NCBI RefSeq assembly: GCF_034058155.1
Contig: NZ_CP139148.1
Location: 2,976,001 to 3,040,000, forward strand
Source of the DNA: Flavobacterium sp. KACC 22761
GTDB taxonomy: Bacteria > Bacteroidota > Bacteroidia > Flavobacteriales > Flavobacteriaceae
Length of the DNA: 64,000 nt
Direction of reading: 5' to 3'
Numbering within the stretch: the stretch's first letter is position 1; every line of letters starts with the position of its first letter. Position numbers and translations under genes: made by a program. Positions 35,727-44,669 of this stretch are shown here, piece by piece. Under the pieces are notes generated by a model. That model had not been told where the DNA came from. It made no database searches and saw only the letters and a list, made by a program, of their open reading frames with translations.

Positions 35727-37634
35727 TTATTTTTTCTGTTTCAGATGTTTGTCTAAGAATTTTTCCATCGCACCATAAAAATCAAAGCGATTATTTTGAT
35801 TTCTAAAACCATGTCCTTCATCATTTTTCACCATATATTCTACCACGACGCCACGTTTTTTTAAAGCTTCAACCATTTGGTCGCTTTCTGCTTTGTTTAC
35901 TCTTGGATCATTTGCTCCTTGTGCAATGAATAAAGGCGTTTTGATTTTATCAGCATGCAAAGCTGGCGATGCAGAGGCAAGCAATAAACTGTCTTTTTTA
36001 GGATCGCCCACCATTTCGTGAAACTGATCTAAATACGGTTTCCAATAAGGCGGAATCGTATTCATGAACGTAAATAAGTTGCTCACGCCCACGTAATCCA
36101 CTGCGGCAGCATATAAATCTGGTGTAAAAGTAATTCCGGCAAGTGTTGCATAACCGCCATAACTTCCGCCATAAATTGCAATACGATTTTCATCGGCAAT
36201 GCCTTCTTTTTTTAGCCATTCAACACCATCGGTAATATCGTCTTGCATGGTTTTTCCCCATTGTTTGAAGCTTGATTCCCAAAATTTCTTTCCGTAACCC
36301 GTGCTTCCTCTGTAGTTCATTTGCAGAACAGCATAACCGCGATTGGCCAAAAACTGAACTTCCGGATTGTAATACCAGCCGTCTCTTGCCCAAGGCCCGC
36401 CATGCGGATTGATGATTACAGGAAGGTTTTTAGGCTCAATTCCTAACGGAAGTGTCAAGTAACCGTGAATTTCTAAACCATCTCTTGATTTGTACGTTAT
36501 CGGTTTGATGTGGCTCATTTGATTTTCCTTAATCCAAGGATAAGGATCTGCGACTTCTTTTATATTTGAAGTTTTAAAATCATACAAATAGAATTTTCCT
36601 GGAGTTCTGTCATTTCCTGCCCAAACGATGGCTTTTGTTCTCGCATCATCGTAGCTTACAATATCAGTTTCATAACCTTCAATTTGTTTTTTCAAATTGT
36701 TGTTGATTGCTTCCCAATCTTTATCAAAGAAGTGTTTTTCTTGTTTCTCGGCTTCCCAATCAACAGAAGTTAAAGCTTGTTTTTTTCGATCGTAATTAAT
36801 GCCGTCTAAGTCATATTTGCTGTCAGCATATAATTCTTTCACATTTTTTTTGGCAACTGGATCATATTCAACCAAAACCACTTTGTCTTTCCCGATATTG
36901 CTCAATGCATAGATATTTTTATTGTCTTTGTCAAAAGAGGCAGGCGTAAAAACATCTTTGAAAGTAGTAGTGACCAAAGGCGTAAATGGCTCTTTTTCAG
37001 AATTTCTGTAATTCCATGTAATGTTTACACCATCTGTTTTTGAAGCCAGACGAATAACGCCATTATTATCGGTAACCCAACCGTCAAAGTTTTCTTTATT
37101 ATTGTAAAGCAATGTCAAAGTTCCGGTTTCGACATTCAAAATATAAGGATCAAAATACTCTTTAACTCTTTTATTGATTTGCACTATCAGTTCTTTTTCT
37201 TTTCCTGGAATGTCAATCAAAGCGTCTGTAATATCGCTCCTGATACCCGGAAAAGGTGTTAAAGCTTTTAAGTCGGTTCCGTCTGCTTTTACTGAAAAAA
37301 GTTGAAAATTTTCGTCACCGCCCACGTCCTGCGCATAAACAATTCGGTCGCCTTTCCAGAAATAATTGAAAATGCTTCGCAAAGTATCGTTGGTTACACG
37401 AACCGCTTTGGTATCATTTACTTTCTGAACAAAAATGTTGGTTTTTCCTTTGTAATCTGCACGATAACTAAAGTAGTTTCCATCTGGCGAAATTCGGAAA
37501 GAGCTTTTTTCTCCATTTTTGAAGAACGTTTTTACATCAATTAATGGGGCAGGTGTTTCTTTTGGCTCCTGTTTGCAGGAATTTAAAACCAAGGCTAAAA
37601 CAACTAAAACAGATAAAACGGATTTTTTAATCAT
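35727..37634 (-). CDS. S9-family prolyl oligopeptidase-like serine peptidase, lipoprotein
   Basis: This 635-residue protein has a lipobox (LVLNSC, Cys 20), a seven-bladed propeller-like N-terminal part (about 40-370) and a C-terminal alpha/beta-hydrolase. Catalytic residues are readable: nucleophile Ser in GGSYGGYATL, Asp in AQGANDPRVNKAES and His in DEGHGFRNQNN; the oxyanion region is INPHGGPWARDGWYYN. It resembles dipeptidyl/acylaminoacyl peptidases. As a lipoprotein it is probably periplasmic or surface-anchored. Monocistronic. Confidence 0.94.
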   Translation of the reverse strand: MIKKSVLSVLVVLALVLNSCKQEPKETPAPLIDVKTFFKNGEKSSFRISPDGNYFSYRADYKGKTNIFVQKVNDTKAVRVTNDTLRSIFNYFWKGDRIVYAQDVGGDENFQLFSVKADGTDLKALTPFPGIRSDITDALIDIPGKEKELIVQINKRVKEYFDPYILNVETGTLTLLYNNKENFDGWVTDNNGVIRLASKTDGVNITWNYRNSEKEPFTPLVTTTFKDVFTPASFDKDNKNIYALSNIGKDKVVLVEYDPVAKKNVKELYADSKYDLDGINYDRKKQALTSVDWEAEKQEKHFFDKDWEAINNNLKKQIEGYETDIVSYDDARTKAIVWAGNDRTPGKFYLYDFKTSNIKEVADPYPWIKENQMSHIKPITYKSRDGLEIHGYLTLPLGIEPKNLPVIINPHGGPWARDGWYYNPEVQFLANRGYAVLQMNYRGSTGYGKKFWESSFKQWGKTMQDDITDGVEWLKKEGIADENRIAIYGGSYGGYATLAGITFTPDLYAAAVDYVGVSNLFTFMNTIPPYWKPYLDQFHEMVGDPKKDSLLLASASPALHADKIKTPLFIAQGANDPRVNKAESDQMVEALKKRGVVVEYMVKNDEGHGFRNQNNRFDFYGAMEKFLDKHLKQKK

Positions 37635-37881
37635 ATTTTGCTTTTTTGAGGTTTTGGGAATTACGAACTGCTAAAAAAGAATAAGATTTTCAATAATGTA
37701 TTGTGTTGAAAATCTGTGTTGTGTAATTTCAAAAATAAGAAAAAGTTTGCAATAAAAAATCTACGTATTTAAGTTTTATTTTCGCGCAGATTGTTAGCGC
37801 ATTCGAAAAGTTAGAAGACTTCGCAGCGGTTAATTTTAAAAAGAAGAGTATAGTTGAAGTTTTTTTAGGAAGAAGAAACAA

Positions 37882-38394
37882 TTATTGATCTACAAATGAA
37901 ATAAGATAATCGTTTGAGCTTGTAATCAAAAGATTATAACTTGTTCTGGTACTATTGTTTTCATTTTTTGAAGAAACGGTTAGTTCTATGGTAAGTCCTT
38001 TGCCGAGATATAGTTTTACAATGGCGTCATTTTGAACTTTAGAAACGATAAAATCATATCCTAAAGCTTTAAGTCTGTTGATATAAGAATTGTATTGGTC
38101 TTTGTTAGCAAACTGCAAGTTTAATCTATTTGCAGTGTCAGAGTAAGCATAAGTCAAGAAACTTTCTGCCAAATCATTAGTAGCGCTTTTGTTGTAGGTA
38201 AATGTTGCACTTGCCATTTCGTTATATTGAGGCGCATTTGCCGAAAGGAAAGTCCAATTTTTTTGAGTAACAAATTCTTCCACCTGTGCTACATCACTTT
38301 TTCTCAAAGCGATTAATTCATCGAGGGTTAGATTTTGGCAATAAAAATTATTGGCGTATGAAAGCAACAATACTAAAAAAATAAATTTTTTCAT
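37882..38394 (-). CDS. Secreted protein of unknown function
   Basis: A 170-residue protein with a clear signal peptide (MKKFIFLVLLLSYANNFYCQ). The mature part begins NLTLDELIALRKSDVAQVEEFVTQKNW and continues as beta strands (YDFIVSKVQNDAIVKLYLGKGLTIELTV) to a hydrophobic end SSNDYLISFVDQ. No family was recognised; similar small secreted orphans are frequent in Flavobacterium. It stands alone between the S9 peptidase and a 600-base gap. Confidence 0.7.
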   Translation of the reverse strand: MKKFIFLVLLLSYANNFYCQNLTLDELIALRKSDVAQVEEFVTQKNWTFLSANAPQYNEMASATFTYNKSATNDLAESFLTYAYSDTANRLNLQFANKDQYNSYINRLKALGYDFIVSKVQNDAIVKLYLGKGLTIELTVSSKNENNSTRTSYNLLITSSNDYLISFVDQ

Positions 38395-38665
38395 TTTCGT
38401 AGATTTAATTGTTTACAGACAAAATTTTAAAAAGTACAGTCTATTTTTCCTGATCAGATCAGGCCAGAAGCCACAAACAGGAAATAATCAGAATACTATG
38501 CAAAATAGTTTTCTGAGGTTCATAATTTTCGTTGGGGTAAATGATTTATTTTAATGCGGTAGGTAAGCTGTCAAGTTTTGGAGAGGTATAACGTGTAATT
38601 GTAAAGTTATTGATTTTTAATGATATAGCTTGTAAGGTTTTGAAAATAAGTGTGTTTTTGTTGTT

Positions 38666-38696
38666 TTGCTTATTTATAAGAAAAAACATATATTTG
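38666..38696 (+). promoter_or_regulatory. Perfect Bacteroidota promoter heading a 300-nt leader
   Basis: TTG (38666-38668), 20 bases, then TATATTTG (38689-38696). Transcription should start near 38703, either at the ATG of a 30-codon ORF (leaderless) or as the 5' end of a roughly 300-nt leader of the Gre/Rnk-like gene at 38999. Confidence 0.78.
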
Positions 38697-38702
38697 TTGA
38701 GT

Positions 38703-38795
38703 ATGAAAATGATTTACAATAATGGAAACTGCAAATTTATACTTAGTAAACAGCTGTTTGATGTGCTTGATGTACACCTTGTTGTATTTGCATGA
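38703..38795 (+). CDS. Possible 30-residue leader ORF
   Basis: Directly at the predicted transcription start, an ATG opens a 30-codon ORF beginning MKMIYNNGNCKFILSKQLF and ending HLVVFA before a TGA. There is no room for a ribosome-binding site if transcription starts at 38703, so it would be leaderless. It could be an attenuation-type leader peptide or chance. No homologue known to me. Confidence 0.3.
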   Translation: MKMIYNNGNCKFILSKQLFDVLDVHLVVFA

Positions 38796-38836
38796 CGACA
38801 AATTCTTAAAAAACTCAAAAGAGTTTATTTCTTTTG

Positions 38837-38952
38837 CCCTGTCACAACTCTAGACAGGGAAATCTTTTACGATTTAAATTAAGTATTAATCTTCATTTTT
38901 TTTCAGGATAAGATATCATTGAATGAATCACTTTGTGTGTGATATTCAATGA
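38837..38952 (+). other. Structured leader with two hairpins upstream of the Gre/Rnk-like gene
   Basis: Two hairpins lie in the leader: CCCTGTC with GACAGGG (38837-38843 and 38853-38859, nine-base loop), and a longer one near 38918-38950 joining ATTGAAT...ATCAC with GTGAT...ATTCAAT. The first lacks a strong T-run, so it is not a clear terminator. The gap 38395-38665 shows nothing else. Confidence 0.45.
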
Positions 38953-38998
38953 AGAGTTGTGTCGTATGTCTTGATGAAATGAAGCAAAGAAGAAAGTC

Positions 38999-39376
38999 AT
39001 GTCACAAAATATTATATTAACAACAGGAACCTACGATTTAATTAAGGATCATATAAGAAGAAAAAAAGTAACGGTAGAGGAAGAAGAATTGTTATTAAAC
39101 CAATTAAAAAAAGCTTCTCAAGTATTGCGAAAAGACTTGCCTCATGACATTGTTTCAATAAACAGAAGAATTACTTACAAAGATCACAACAAGAATGAAG
39201 AAAAAACAATTCTTCTTGTGGGTCCAGAAAAAGCAAAAGCAAGCAAAAACAAAATTTCAGTTCTTTCAGATGAAGGTATTGCTATGGTAGGATGCAAAGA
39301 AGGCAATATTATTGATTGGCCAACTAAAAAAGGAAATTTAAAACTAGAAATTTTAAAAGTGGAAATAGAAGCTTAG
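38999..39376 (+). CDS. GreA/GreB C-terminal-domain protein (Rnk-like)
   Basis: A 125-residue cytosolic protein. A short N-terminal helical part (YDLIKDHIRRKKVTVEEEELLLNQLKKASQVL) is followed by the Gre-type C-terminal FKBP-like domain: DIVSINRRITYKDHN, ILLVGPEKAKASKNKISVLSDEGIAMVGCKEGNIIDWPT. It lacks the full coiled coil that inserts into the RNA polymerase secondary channel, so it resembles Rnk (nucleoside diphosphate kinase regulator) rather than GreA. A role in transcription elongation is inferred. It has its own promoter, a long leader and a good terminator. Confidence 0.85.
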   Translation: MSQNIILTTGTYDLIKDHIRRKKVTVEEEELLLNQLKKASQVLRKDLPHDIVSINRRITYKDHNKNEEKTILLVGPEKAKASKNKISVLSDEGIAMVGCKEGNIIDWPTKKGNLKLEILKVEIEA

Positions 39377-39403
39377 TACGTTTCGTTTTCGGTTTAAGTT
39401 AAA

Positions 39404-39448
39404 ATAAAACATCCCAATAAGAACTTGCTTTTTGGGATGTTTTTTTTG
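39404..39448 (+). terminator. Terminator of the Gre/Rnk-like gene
   Basis: AAAACATCCCA pairs with TGGGATGTTTT, loop of about 16 bases, followed by eight T. Confidence 0.88.
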
Positions 39449-39469
39449 CGGATAAAATTTGCAAATGAG

Positions 39470-39742
39470 TTATTTCATTCCAGTTTCGAGATAGTTTTCA
39501 AAACCTCCGTTGTATATTTTTTCAACCCACTTTTTAAAATCTGCGGTGTTTTCAATTATATACGTTTTAGCATATTCTTTATCAAGATCTTTAATGATTT
39601 TGATGGTTTCTCCATTCTTGATTCTTTCATTTATTCTGTGAAGATCATTTGCGCAGAATTTAAAAAACGACAAAGTATCATATTCGCCAGAATTGTTGAG
39701 ATATAAAATCTCTTCTTCTGTATTGTAAAAATTATATCCCAT
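39470..39742 (-). CDS. Small acidic protein of unknown function
   Basis: A 90-residue protein with no signal peptide or membrane segment, rich in Asn, Glu and aromatic residues: MGYNFYNTEEEILYLNNSGEYD, then FCANDLHRINERIKNGETIKII and a tail FENYLETGMK. No family recognised. Its ATG lies one base after the stop of the SRPBCC gene on the same strand, so the two are translationally coupled, suggesting related roles. Confidence 0.65.
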   Translation of the reverse strand: MGYNFYNTEEEILYLNNSGEYDTLSFFKFCANDLHRINERIKNGETIKIIKDLDKEYAKTYIIENTADFKKWVEKIYNGGFENYLETGMK

Positions 39743-39743
39743 T

Positions 39744-40238
39744 TTAATTATTAATCATCGGATTCAGATTCTCATTTTTATTACGCAAATCCAATCCTCC
39801 TTCGTAAACCGATTTTAGATTGGTCAAATAAAAATGCCAGCCGTTTGAACAGCCAAGTCTTATATTTTGTTTCGAATAATCATCTGTCGGAATATTGTGT
39901 TGATGCAATTCGACGATTGTATAACCATTCGTTTCGGTCAATTTTATATCAACAAGACAATTTCCTTCAAATGTAAATTGCAATTGATCTTTTCCGTTGG
40001 TTGAAGTAATTTTTCCTTTCATTGCATCTTTATACAAATACCAAAACCATTCATAAGTAGCGCCTTCCAAAACATTTTGGTCTTTGCCGATTGTTTTTTC
40101 ATTGGCATCAAAAAAAGATACTTTTTCTAGAAACCATTTTTCCAGTTCATTTGCAATTGTCCAAGCATTGTAAATGTTGCTGATTTTAGCTTTTATGGCT
40201 ATTTTTTTGGTGAATGATGTCCAGTCGAAGTTTTCCAT
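39744..40238 (-). CDS. SRPBCC/AHSA1-family START-like domain protein
   Basis: A 164-residue cytosolic protein of the Bet v 1-like/AHSA1 group. It opens with the typical pattern IAIKAKISNIYNAWTIANELEKWFLEKVSF, contains GATYEWFWYL and GKITSTNGKDQLQFTFEGNCLVDIKL, and closes with the helix CSNGWHFYLTNLKSVYEGGLDLR. Members bind hydrophobic ligands or stimulate Hsp90; function here unknown. Followed after one base by a small acidic protein. Confidence 0.85.
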   Translation of the reverse strand: MENFDWTSFTKKIAIKAKISNIYNAWTIANELEKWFLEKVSFFDANEKTIGKDQNVLEGATYEWFWYLYKDAMKGKITSTNGKDQLQFTFEGNCLVDIKLTETNGYTIVELHQHNIPTDDYSKQNIRLGCSNGWHFYLTNLKSVYEGGLDLRNKNENLNPMINN

Positions 40239-40277
40239 ACTTTAAATTTTTAATGCTTAAAGTTTTTTATTCAATTT

Positions 40278-40649
40278 CTAGTTAGTACCATATCTACTTT
40301 CGCGATCGGTCAAATTTCTTTTGAGACCTTTAGTTCTTTCTTCTGTACATTCCGTAAGACAGGTATAATAAATTAACGGTTGAATACTTCCGCCATCATA
40401 TTCCTGTTTTTCAAAATCACATTTTGAATCTCTAAATTTTATCCAATTTTTCTGAGCTGCAATCAATAAACTTTTTTCTTTTTCATCTAATTTTTTTATT
40501 AGATTCTTATAAACTTGGTTAAGTTTATCATCTGCTTTTTTAAAATTATTAATGGCAGTCTCATTCATTTCAAGTTGCGTCTGTGCAAATAAAGTAGTGC
40601 TGCAACTAAATAAAAAGAATGTTGTAGAATATAGAAGGAAGTTTTTCAT
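40278..40649 (-). CDS. Lysozyme-inhibitor LprI-family (DUF1311) secreted protein
   Basis: A 123-residue protein with a signal peptide (ends TTLFAQT) and a DUF1311/LprI domain: QLEMNETAINNFKKADDKLNQVYKNLIKKLDEKEKSLLIAAQKNWIKFRDSKCDFEKQEYDGGSIQPLIYYTCLTECTEERTKGLKR is its core, containing the W-x-x-F/Y-R-D-x-x-C pattern and the paired cysteines. The family includes mycobacterial lysozyme inhibitors; inhibition by this member is inference. Stand-alone, divergent from the TPR gene. Confidence 0.87.
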   Translation of the reverse strand: MKNFLLYSTTFFLFSCSTTLFAQTQLEMNETAINNFKKADDKLNQVYKNLIKKLDEKEKSLLIAAQKNWIKFRDSKCDFEKQEYDGGSIQPLIYYTCLTECTEERTKGLKRNLTDRESRYGTN

Positions 40650-40855
40650 TTAATATAAATTTTACTGTCTTTTGGAAGTGTTGAAAGGTGTTCTCTGTGT
40701 AAATATAAAAAAGCTGTAGGATTATTTATAACTTTTGTTTTGATAATTTGTATTTCGCCAAACTTGAAGACAAATATTGATACAATTATGCTTTTCCGTA
40801 CCAATAGAAAACAAAGGATGCTTATATTTGATTTAACCAAAAACAACCTAATCTT

Positions 40856-41914
40856 ATGAAAAACAACCTCTTTCTGTTTACTGCACTATGTTTTATTGTA
40901 ACAATCCAAGCTCAAAAAAGAGAATTTAAATGCCAGGAAATTTATAAAGCAGCCAAATTAATAGACGAAGGGAAATACGACGAAAGTATTGCAATTTTAA
41001 AAGAATGCGAAAAAGCAGATCCTAAAGATTATGCTTATCCGTATGAAATTGCATTGGCGTATACACATAAAGAAGAATATCAAAAAGCGATTGATCAGCT
41101 GGAAAAAATCAAAAATTATGCTGGAGTCGAAGCCGATCTTTATCAGTTACTAGGAAACAATTACGATTATGTCAAAAATCCTAAAAAAGCTATTGAAATT
41201 TATGAAGAAGGATTGACCAAATTCCCAAATGCTGGAAGATTGTACCTCGAAAAAGGCGTTGTTTATGAATCTCAAGAAAACTATGTGGAAGCCGTTTTGA
41301 GTTACGAAAAAGGAATAGAAGTTGATCCAATGTATCCTTCAAACTATTATAGAGCTTCATTATTGTATTTAGACTCAGATGACAAACTTGCAGGTTTAAT
41401 GTATGGAGAAATTTTTGTAAATATCGAAAGGACGACCAAACGAACACAAAAAATAAGCGAATTACTTTTCAACACATATAAAAACAATATTCAATTTAAG
41501 GACAACGAAATTAAGATTGATTTCTGCAAAAACGTAAATGATGACAACGTCGATGCTAAAAATTTAAAACTCCCGTTTTGTGCTGTTTATCGCAAAAATC
41601 TTTCGTTGAGTTTGCTTGGACAAAAAGAAATTACATTAAAATCACTTTCAGAAATCAGAACGGCATTTATTAAAAACTACTTTAAAGATGATTATAAGAA
41701 ATTCTCAAATGTGATTTTAGAGTATCAAAAAACCTTATTCGACGCTGGTTTGTTTGAAACGTACAATGAATACCTTTTTCAGATGGGCGCACAAGATGAA
41801 TTTGACGCTTGGCAAACAGCTAATCAGGATAAAATGGATGAATTTATTGCTTGGTATACCGTTCCTGAAAATATTTTAAAAATCACTAAAGAGAATACTT
41901 ATTTGGCGAATTAG
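40856..41914 (+). CDS. Secreted tetratricopeptide-repeat protein
   Basis: A 352-residue protein with a signal peptide (ends TIQAQK) and five to six TPR units in the N-terminal half, for instance YPYEIALAYTHKEEYQKAIDQLEKI, EADLYQLLGNNYDYVKNPKKAIEIYEEGL and GRLYLEKGVVYESQENYVEAVLSYEKGI. The C-terminal half is helical without a recognised domain. A -7 box TATATTTG is at 40823-40830, 25 bases before the ATG, without a clear TTG upstream. Probably a periplasmic adaptor; partner unknown. Confidence 0.82.
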   Translation: MKNNLFLFTALCFIVTIQAQKREFKCQEIYKAAKLIDEGKYDESIAILKECEKADPKDYAYPYEIALAYTHKEEYQKAIDQLEKIKNYAGVEADLYQLLGNNYDYVKNPKKAIEIYEEGLTKFPNAGRLYLEKGVVYESQENYVEAVLSYEKGIEVDPMYPSNYYRASLLYLDSDDKLAGLMYGEIFVNIERTTKRTQKISELLFNTYKNNIQFKDNEIKIDFCKNVNDDNVDAKNLKLPFCAVYRKNLSLSLLGQKEITLKSLSEIRTAFIKNYFKDDYKKFSNVILEYQKTLFDAGLFETYNEYLFQMGAQDEFDAWQTANQDKMDEFIAWYTVPENILKITKENTYLAN

Positions 41915-41934
41915 AAAACATATTCTTTGCTATC

Positions 41935-41976
41935 ATTTCGCAATCCTAAAAACTTTTAGGATTGTGAAATTTTTGA
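41935..41976 (+). terminator. Terminator of the TPR gene
   Basis: ATTTCGCAATCCTAAAA pairs with TTTTAGGATTGTGAAAT (17 bp, one wobble) followed by a short T-run. Confidence 0.85.
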
Positions 41977-42021
41977 TCTAGAACTCTTGAAAGTTGGACA
42001 AATTTATCTTTTAATATGAAT

Positions 42022-42499
42022 TCAAAATATAGTATTGTATCCAAGTAGATTTCCGATTGCGAGACCAGTAAAAATTAAACCAATAATGGTTAGCATAATT
42101 AGACCAAAGCCGTTGGAATTATCTTTTAAAATGAATTTTTCAGGGCTTTTTGAATGGTAAATTATTTTTACAGTTTTATTTATATTTTCCCTATAAAATC
42201 GAAATTGGTCTAAATTTGATGAGGTATAAAAAAAAGGGTTTTCCTGTGTTTTTTTTTTCTTCAGCAATTTGAAAGTCGATAATTGGTGTTTTGTACCTTT
42301 CTTCGTCTGATTCATAAGATATAATTTCTCCTCTAATTTCTATGCCATTTTTACTAATATCATTCAAGTATAAAACGGTGTAAACGACATAAATTAATAA
42401 AACTGTTCCTAGCATTGAAAAACAAATCACAGGTTTATAAAACATAAAGAAAACAAAAATCACAGCATATATTATTTGATATTTTTTATTAAAATCCAT
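42022..42499 (-). pseudogene. DUF3592-like membrane protein split by a one-base shift at an A10 tract
   Basis: Two overlapping reading frames together make one protein of about 158 residues. The first (42191-42499) has membrane helices near MDFNKKYQIIYAVIFVFFMF and a soluble part NGIEIRGEIISYESDEERYKTPIIDFQIAEEKK; the second (42022-42315) continues with PFFYTSSNLDQFRFYRENI, TVKIIYHSKSPEKFIL and a final membrane helix. This is the DUF3592 layout (helix, soluble domain with V-x-V/I-x-Y-x-P/S-x-x-P, helix). The frames meet at ten A on the coding strand (42249-42258 on +); nine A would restore one frame. Sequencing error, phase variation or polymerase slippage are all possible. Confidence 0.72.
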
Positions 42500-42624
42500 T
42501 GAGTGAGAATGTTTTATTTTGAATTGATTTTTTTAATATGGAAAACTTTTGCGTCGAACAATCTTAAAAGCTGTTCAGATGTTATTACGGACAATTCTTG
42601 AAATTTTATTTTACAATATTACTA

Positions 42625-43440
42625 CTAAAGTTGTCTTTTACAATCATTTGTTAACGCAATAACTAATGCAATACCGCAGAAAAGCAAGCATATAAGCGCA
42701 CGTACAATTTCGTTTCCGCCACCTGCTGATGGGTTTGCAACGGCATCGGGAATATGAAAGAACAGAAAAAAGAGAAAAAGTGTCAAGGCCAAAAGAAGCG
42801 CAATTGGTTTTATTACTATTTTGAAAATGATTGATATTCCAGAAACGACAAGCGCAACGCCAAAAAAGTATGTCCAAAACATAGGCCATGGCAACCATTT
42901 TGGAACCATTGTAGCGATAAAGCCGGCAAATGCAAAATGACTCAATCCAAATACGATGATCAAAATAGAATAAAAAACGCGTCCGCACGGAATTAATTTT
43001 TCTAAGAAGGATGTAAAATTCTTTTTGTCTTCAGGAGTATTGTTTTTTGGAAATGATCTCGCCATTACAAACGCTCCGCCACTATAGGTTAGGGCTTCGA
43101 GAGCGTTTATCCAAACTTGAAAATCTGGAGTTTTCTCAGTGCTGAGCATAATCATATAAGGCAAATGCGAAGCGATGACAGAAATGAGAAAACCAAATCC
43201 TAAATACAGACAAACCTTTCGGGTATCGAAGAATTTGATTTTAACTGCTCCCGAAATAATTAGTCCGCCAACGATTAAAATTATTCCCGCAAGGATAGAA
43301 AAAAAAGTGTATTCATGCGCCCAAGCCGGAAAAGGAGCTAAAATTTCGGAACGAAAATCTTTGAGAACAAGTTGATGAATTCCTAAAGCAACAACGCCGA
43401 TACCATAAAAGATACGGCCAATTTTAATAAGTTCTTTCAT
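42625..43440 (-). CDS. DoxX-like membrane protein with internal duplication
   Basis: This 271-residue protein has about eight membrane helices arranged as two DoxX-like halves. The halves start in parallel: IGRIFYGIGVVALGIHQLVL followed by LAPFPAW, and CGRVFYSILIIVFGLSHFAF followed by VPKWLPW, with repeated G-I-x-L-V-x-G-I/L helices after each. DoxX-family proteins are small quinone-associated or redox membrane proteins in some species; function here unknown. Stand-alone; marks the left border of the accessory block. Confidence 0.82.
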   Translation of the reverse strand: MKELIKIGRIFYGIGVVALGIHQLVLKDFRSEILAPFPAWAHEYTFFSILAGIILIVGGLIISGAVKIKFFDTRKVCLYLGFGFLISVIASHLPYMIMLSTEKTPDFQVWINALEALTYSGGAFVMARSFPKNNTPEDKKNFTSFLEKLIPCGRVFYSILIIVFGLSHFAFAGFIATMVPKWLPWPMFWTYFFGVALVVSGISIIFKIVIKPIALLLALTLFLFFLFFHIPDAVANPSAGGGNEIVRALICLLFCGIALVIALTNDCKRQL

Positions 43441-43615
43441 TAGTGGTTAGGTTAGAAAAAATTATTAATGATTAGATTTTGGCAAGTATCAAATGTATAA
43501 AATTATTTTTAAGATGTTGATTTAGTGTTGTTTTTGTGATAAAAAAAAGAGCGAGTGCGAGCGTGAAGTAGAACTATTTATGCTTTTTTTAATAATCTGG
43601 ATTCGCAAGTAGCTT

Positions 43616-43870
43616 TTAACCTTTTATCCATCTTAGAAGAGGTAAAACTAATGAATAATAGAGCAACATTAGTCCAACTGCAAAAAATACGATACCTCCG
43701 CTAAATCCTTGTAAAGCATTAGATTGACTAACAGAAGTTTTTCGATTCTTAACTTCTTTCCACCATTTCCAAAAAAACTTCGTAAATAAGTAGCCTAAAA
43801 TTATTAGTGCAAAGCCTGCAATAGTGCAATAGATATCATCGATATCATTCCAAAACCAAAGATTATCCAT
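43616..43870 (-). CDS. Small two-helix membrane protein
   Basis: An 84-residue protein with helices TIAGFALIILGYLFTKFFW and GIVFFAVGLMLLYYSLVLPLL joined by a basic loop (WWKEVKNRKTSVSQSNALQG). No family recognised. It is followed on its upstream side by a palindromic repeat (copy A), in a run of short orphan membrane genes. Confidence 0.62.
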   Translation of the reverse strand: MDNLWFWNDIDDIYCTIAGFALIILGYLFTKFFWKWWKEVKNRKTSVSQSNALQGFSGGIVFFAVGLMLLYYSLVLPLLRWIKG

Positions 43871-43909
43871 TTTGTATTTTATTTTTATTCTTCTTCTAGT
43901 TCACCGTCC

Positions 43910-44040
43910 GATAGCGTGGATTTGCAATCCGTGCCCACAAAGATTGGCTTTTTTAAGTTATTTGTATTGTGTCTTGTTGTTGCGGACACGGATTACTTCG
44001 CCAGTTCGCTATCACTCGTGTGCAAATCTGCGCTAATGGG
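43910..44040 (-). repeat. Palindromic 3'-flank repeat, copy A (short form)
   Basis: Left arm GATAGCGTGGATTTGCAATC at 43910 onward, internal ACAAAGATTGG and GTTGTTGC, right part with ACACGGATTA and TGTGCAAATCTGCGCTAA ending near 44040. It lies 20 bases past the stop of the leftward gene at 44060. It is shorter inside than copies B and C and carries an extra TTCGCCAGTTCGCTATCACTC segment near its right end. Confidence 0.7.
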
Positions 44041-44059
44041 TTTTTGCTGGTGACTTTTT

Positions 44060-44605
44060 TTATGTTTTCTTTTTTAAAATTAGCAGAATTATAAAAAGCG
44101 GAATAAGAGAAAAATAAAAGTATATATGCAAAACAGCATTAGTTTTTGCCCTTTCAAACTCTCTTTCGTTTCCTAAAAAAACGTCGTCATTAATAGTATT
44201 TCGCCACACTTTAATCGGTTTTATATTTTCGTTTACAATGTTTGTGTCATGAAAGAAGTTAAAATTCATTCCTGTAAATCGTAATTCTTTTTTCTTTGCA
44301 GAATGCAATAGATTGCCTCTAATTACTGTAATATCTCTAGAAGTAGATTTTCCTTGACTGGAAGATGTTTCTATGTCAATAAAAACGGTATCTATTACAA
44401 AAATTTCTTTTTTGAGGTATTTTTCAGGATTGTTAAAAGCTTTATAATTATCAAAAGCTTTAGCAAAAGTTCCTAAAATATCCTTGTCTTTAATGCCATG
44501 TACAAGCATTGAAACACAAATAATAAACGAAAATATGAAATGAACTAATAATATAATTTTGACATATTTATATTTTTTGAAAAAAGGATGGTTTTCTAGG
44601 TTCAT
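44060..44605 (-). CDS. Membrane protein of unknown function
   Basis: A 181-residue protein with a helix near each end (ILLVHFIFSFIICVSMLVHG and NAVLHIYFYFSLIPLFIILLIL) and a soluble middle domain of about 110 residues (KKEIFVIDTVFIDIETSSSQGKS, DITVIRGNLLH, KELRFTGMNFNFFHD, PIKVWRNTINDDVFLGNERE). This layout recalls DUF3592-like proteins but the motifs do not clearly match. Function unknown. Repeat copy A follows its stop. Confidence 0.62.
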   Translation of the reverse strand: MNLENHPFFKKYKYVKIILLVHFIFSFIICVSMLVHGIKDKDILGTFAKAFDNYKAFNNPEKYLKKEIFVIDTVFIDIETSSSQGKSTSRDITVIRGNLLHSAKKKELRFTGMNFNFFHDTNIVNENIKPIKVWRNTINDDVFLGNEREFERAKTNAVLHIYFYFSLIPLFIILLILKKKT

Positions 44606-44669
44606 TTAATTGCTAATTATTGGATTTCCATTGCTAACTTTTTATTTCGGACGGGGTTGCAAATGAAGA

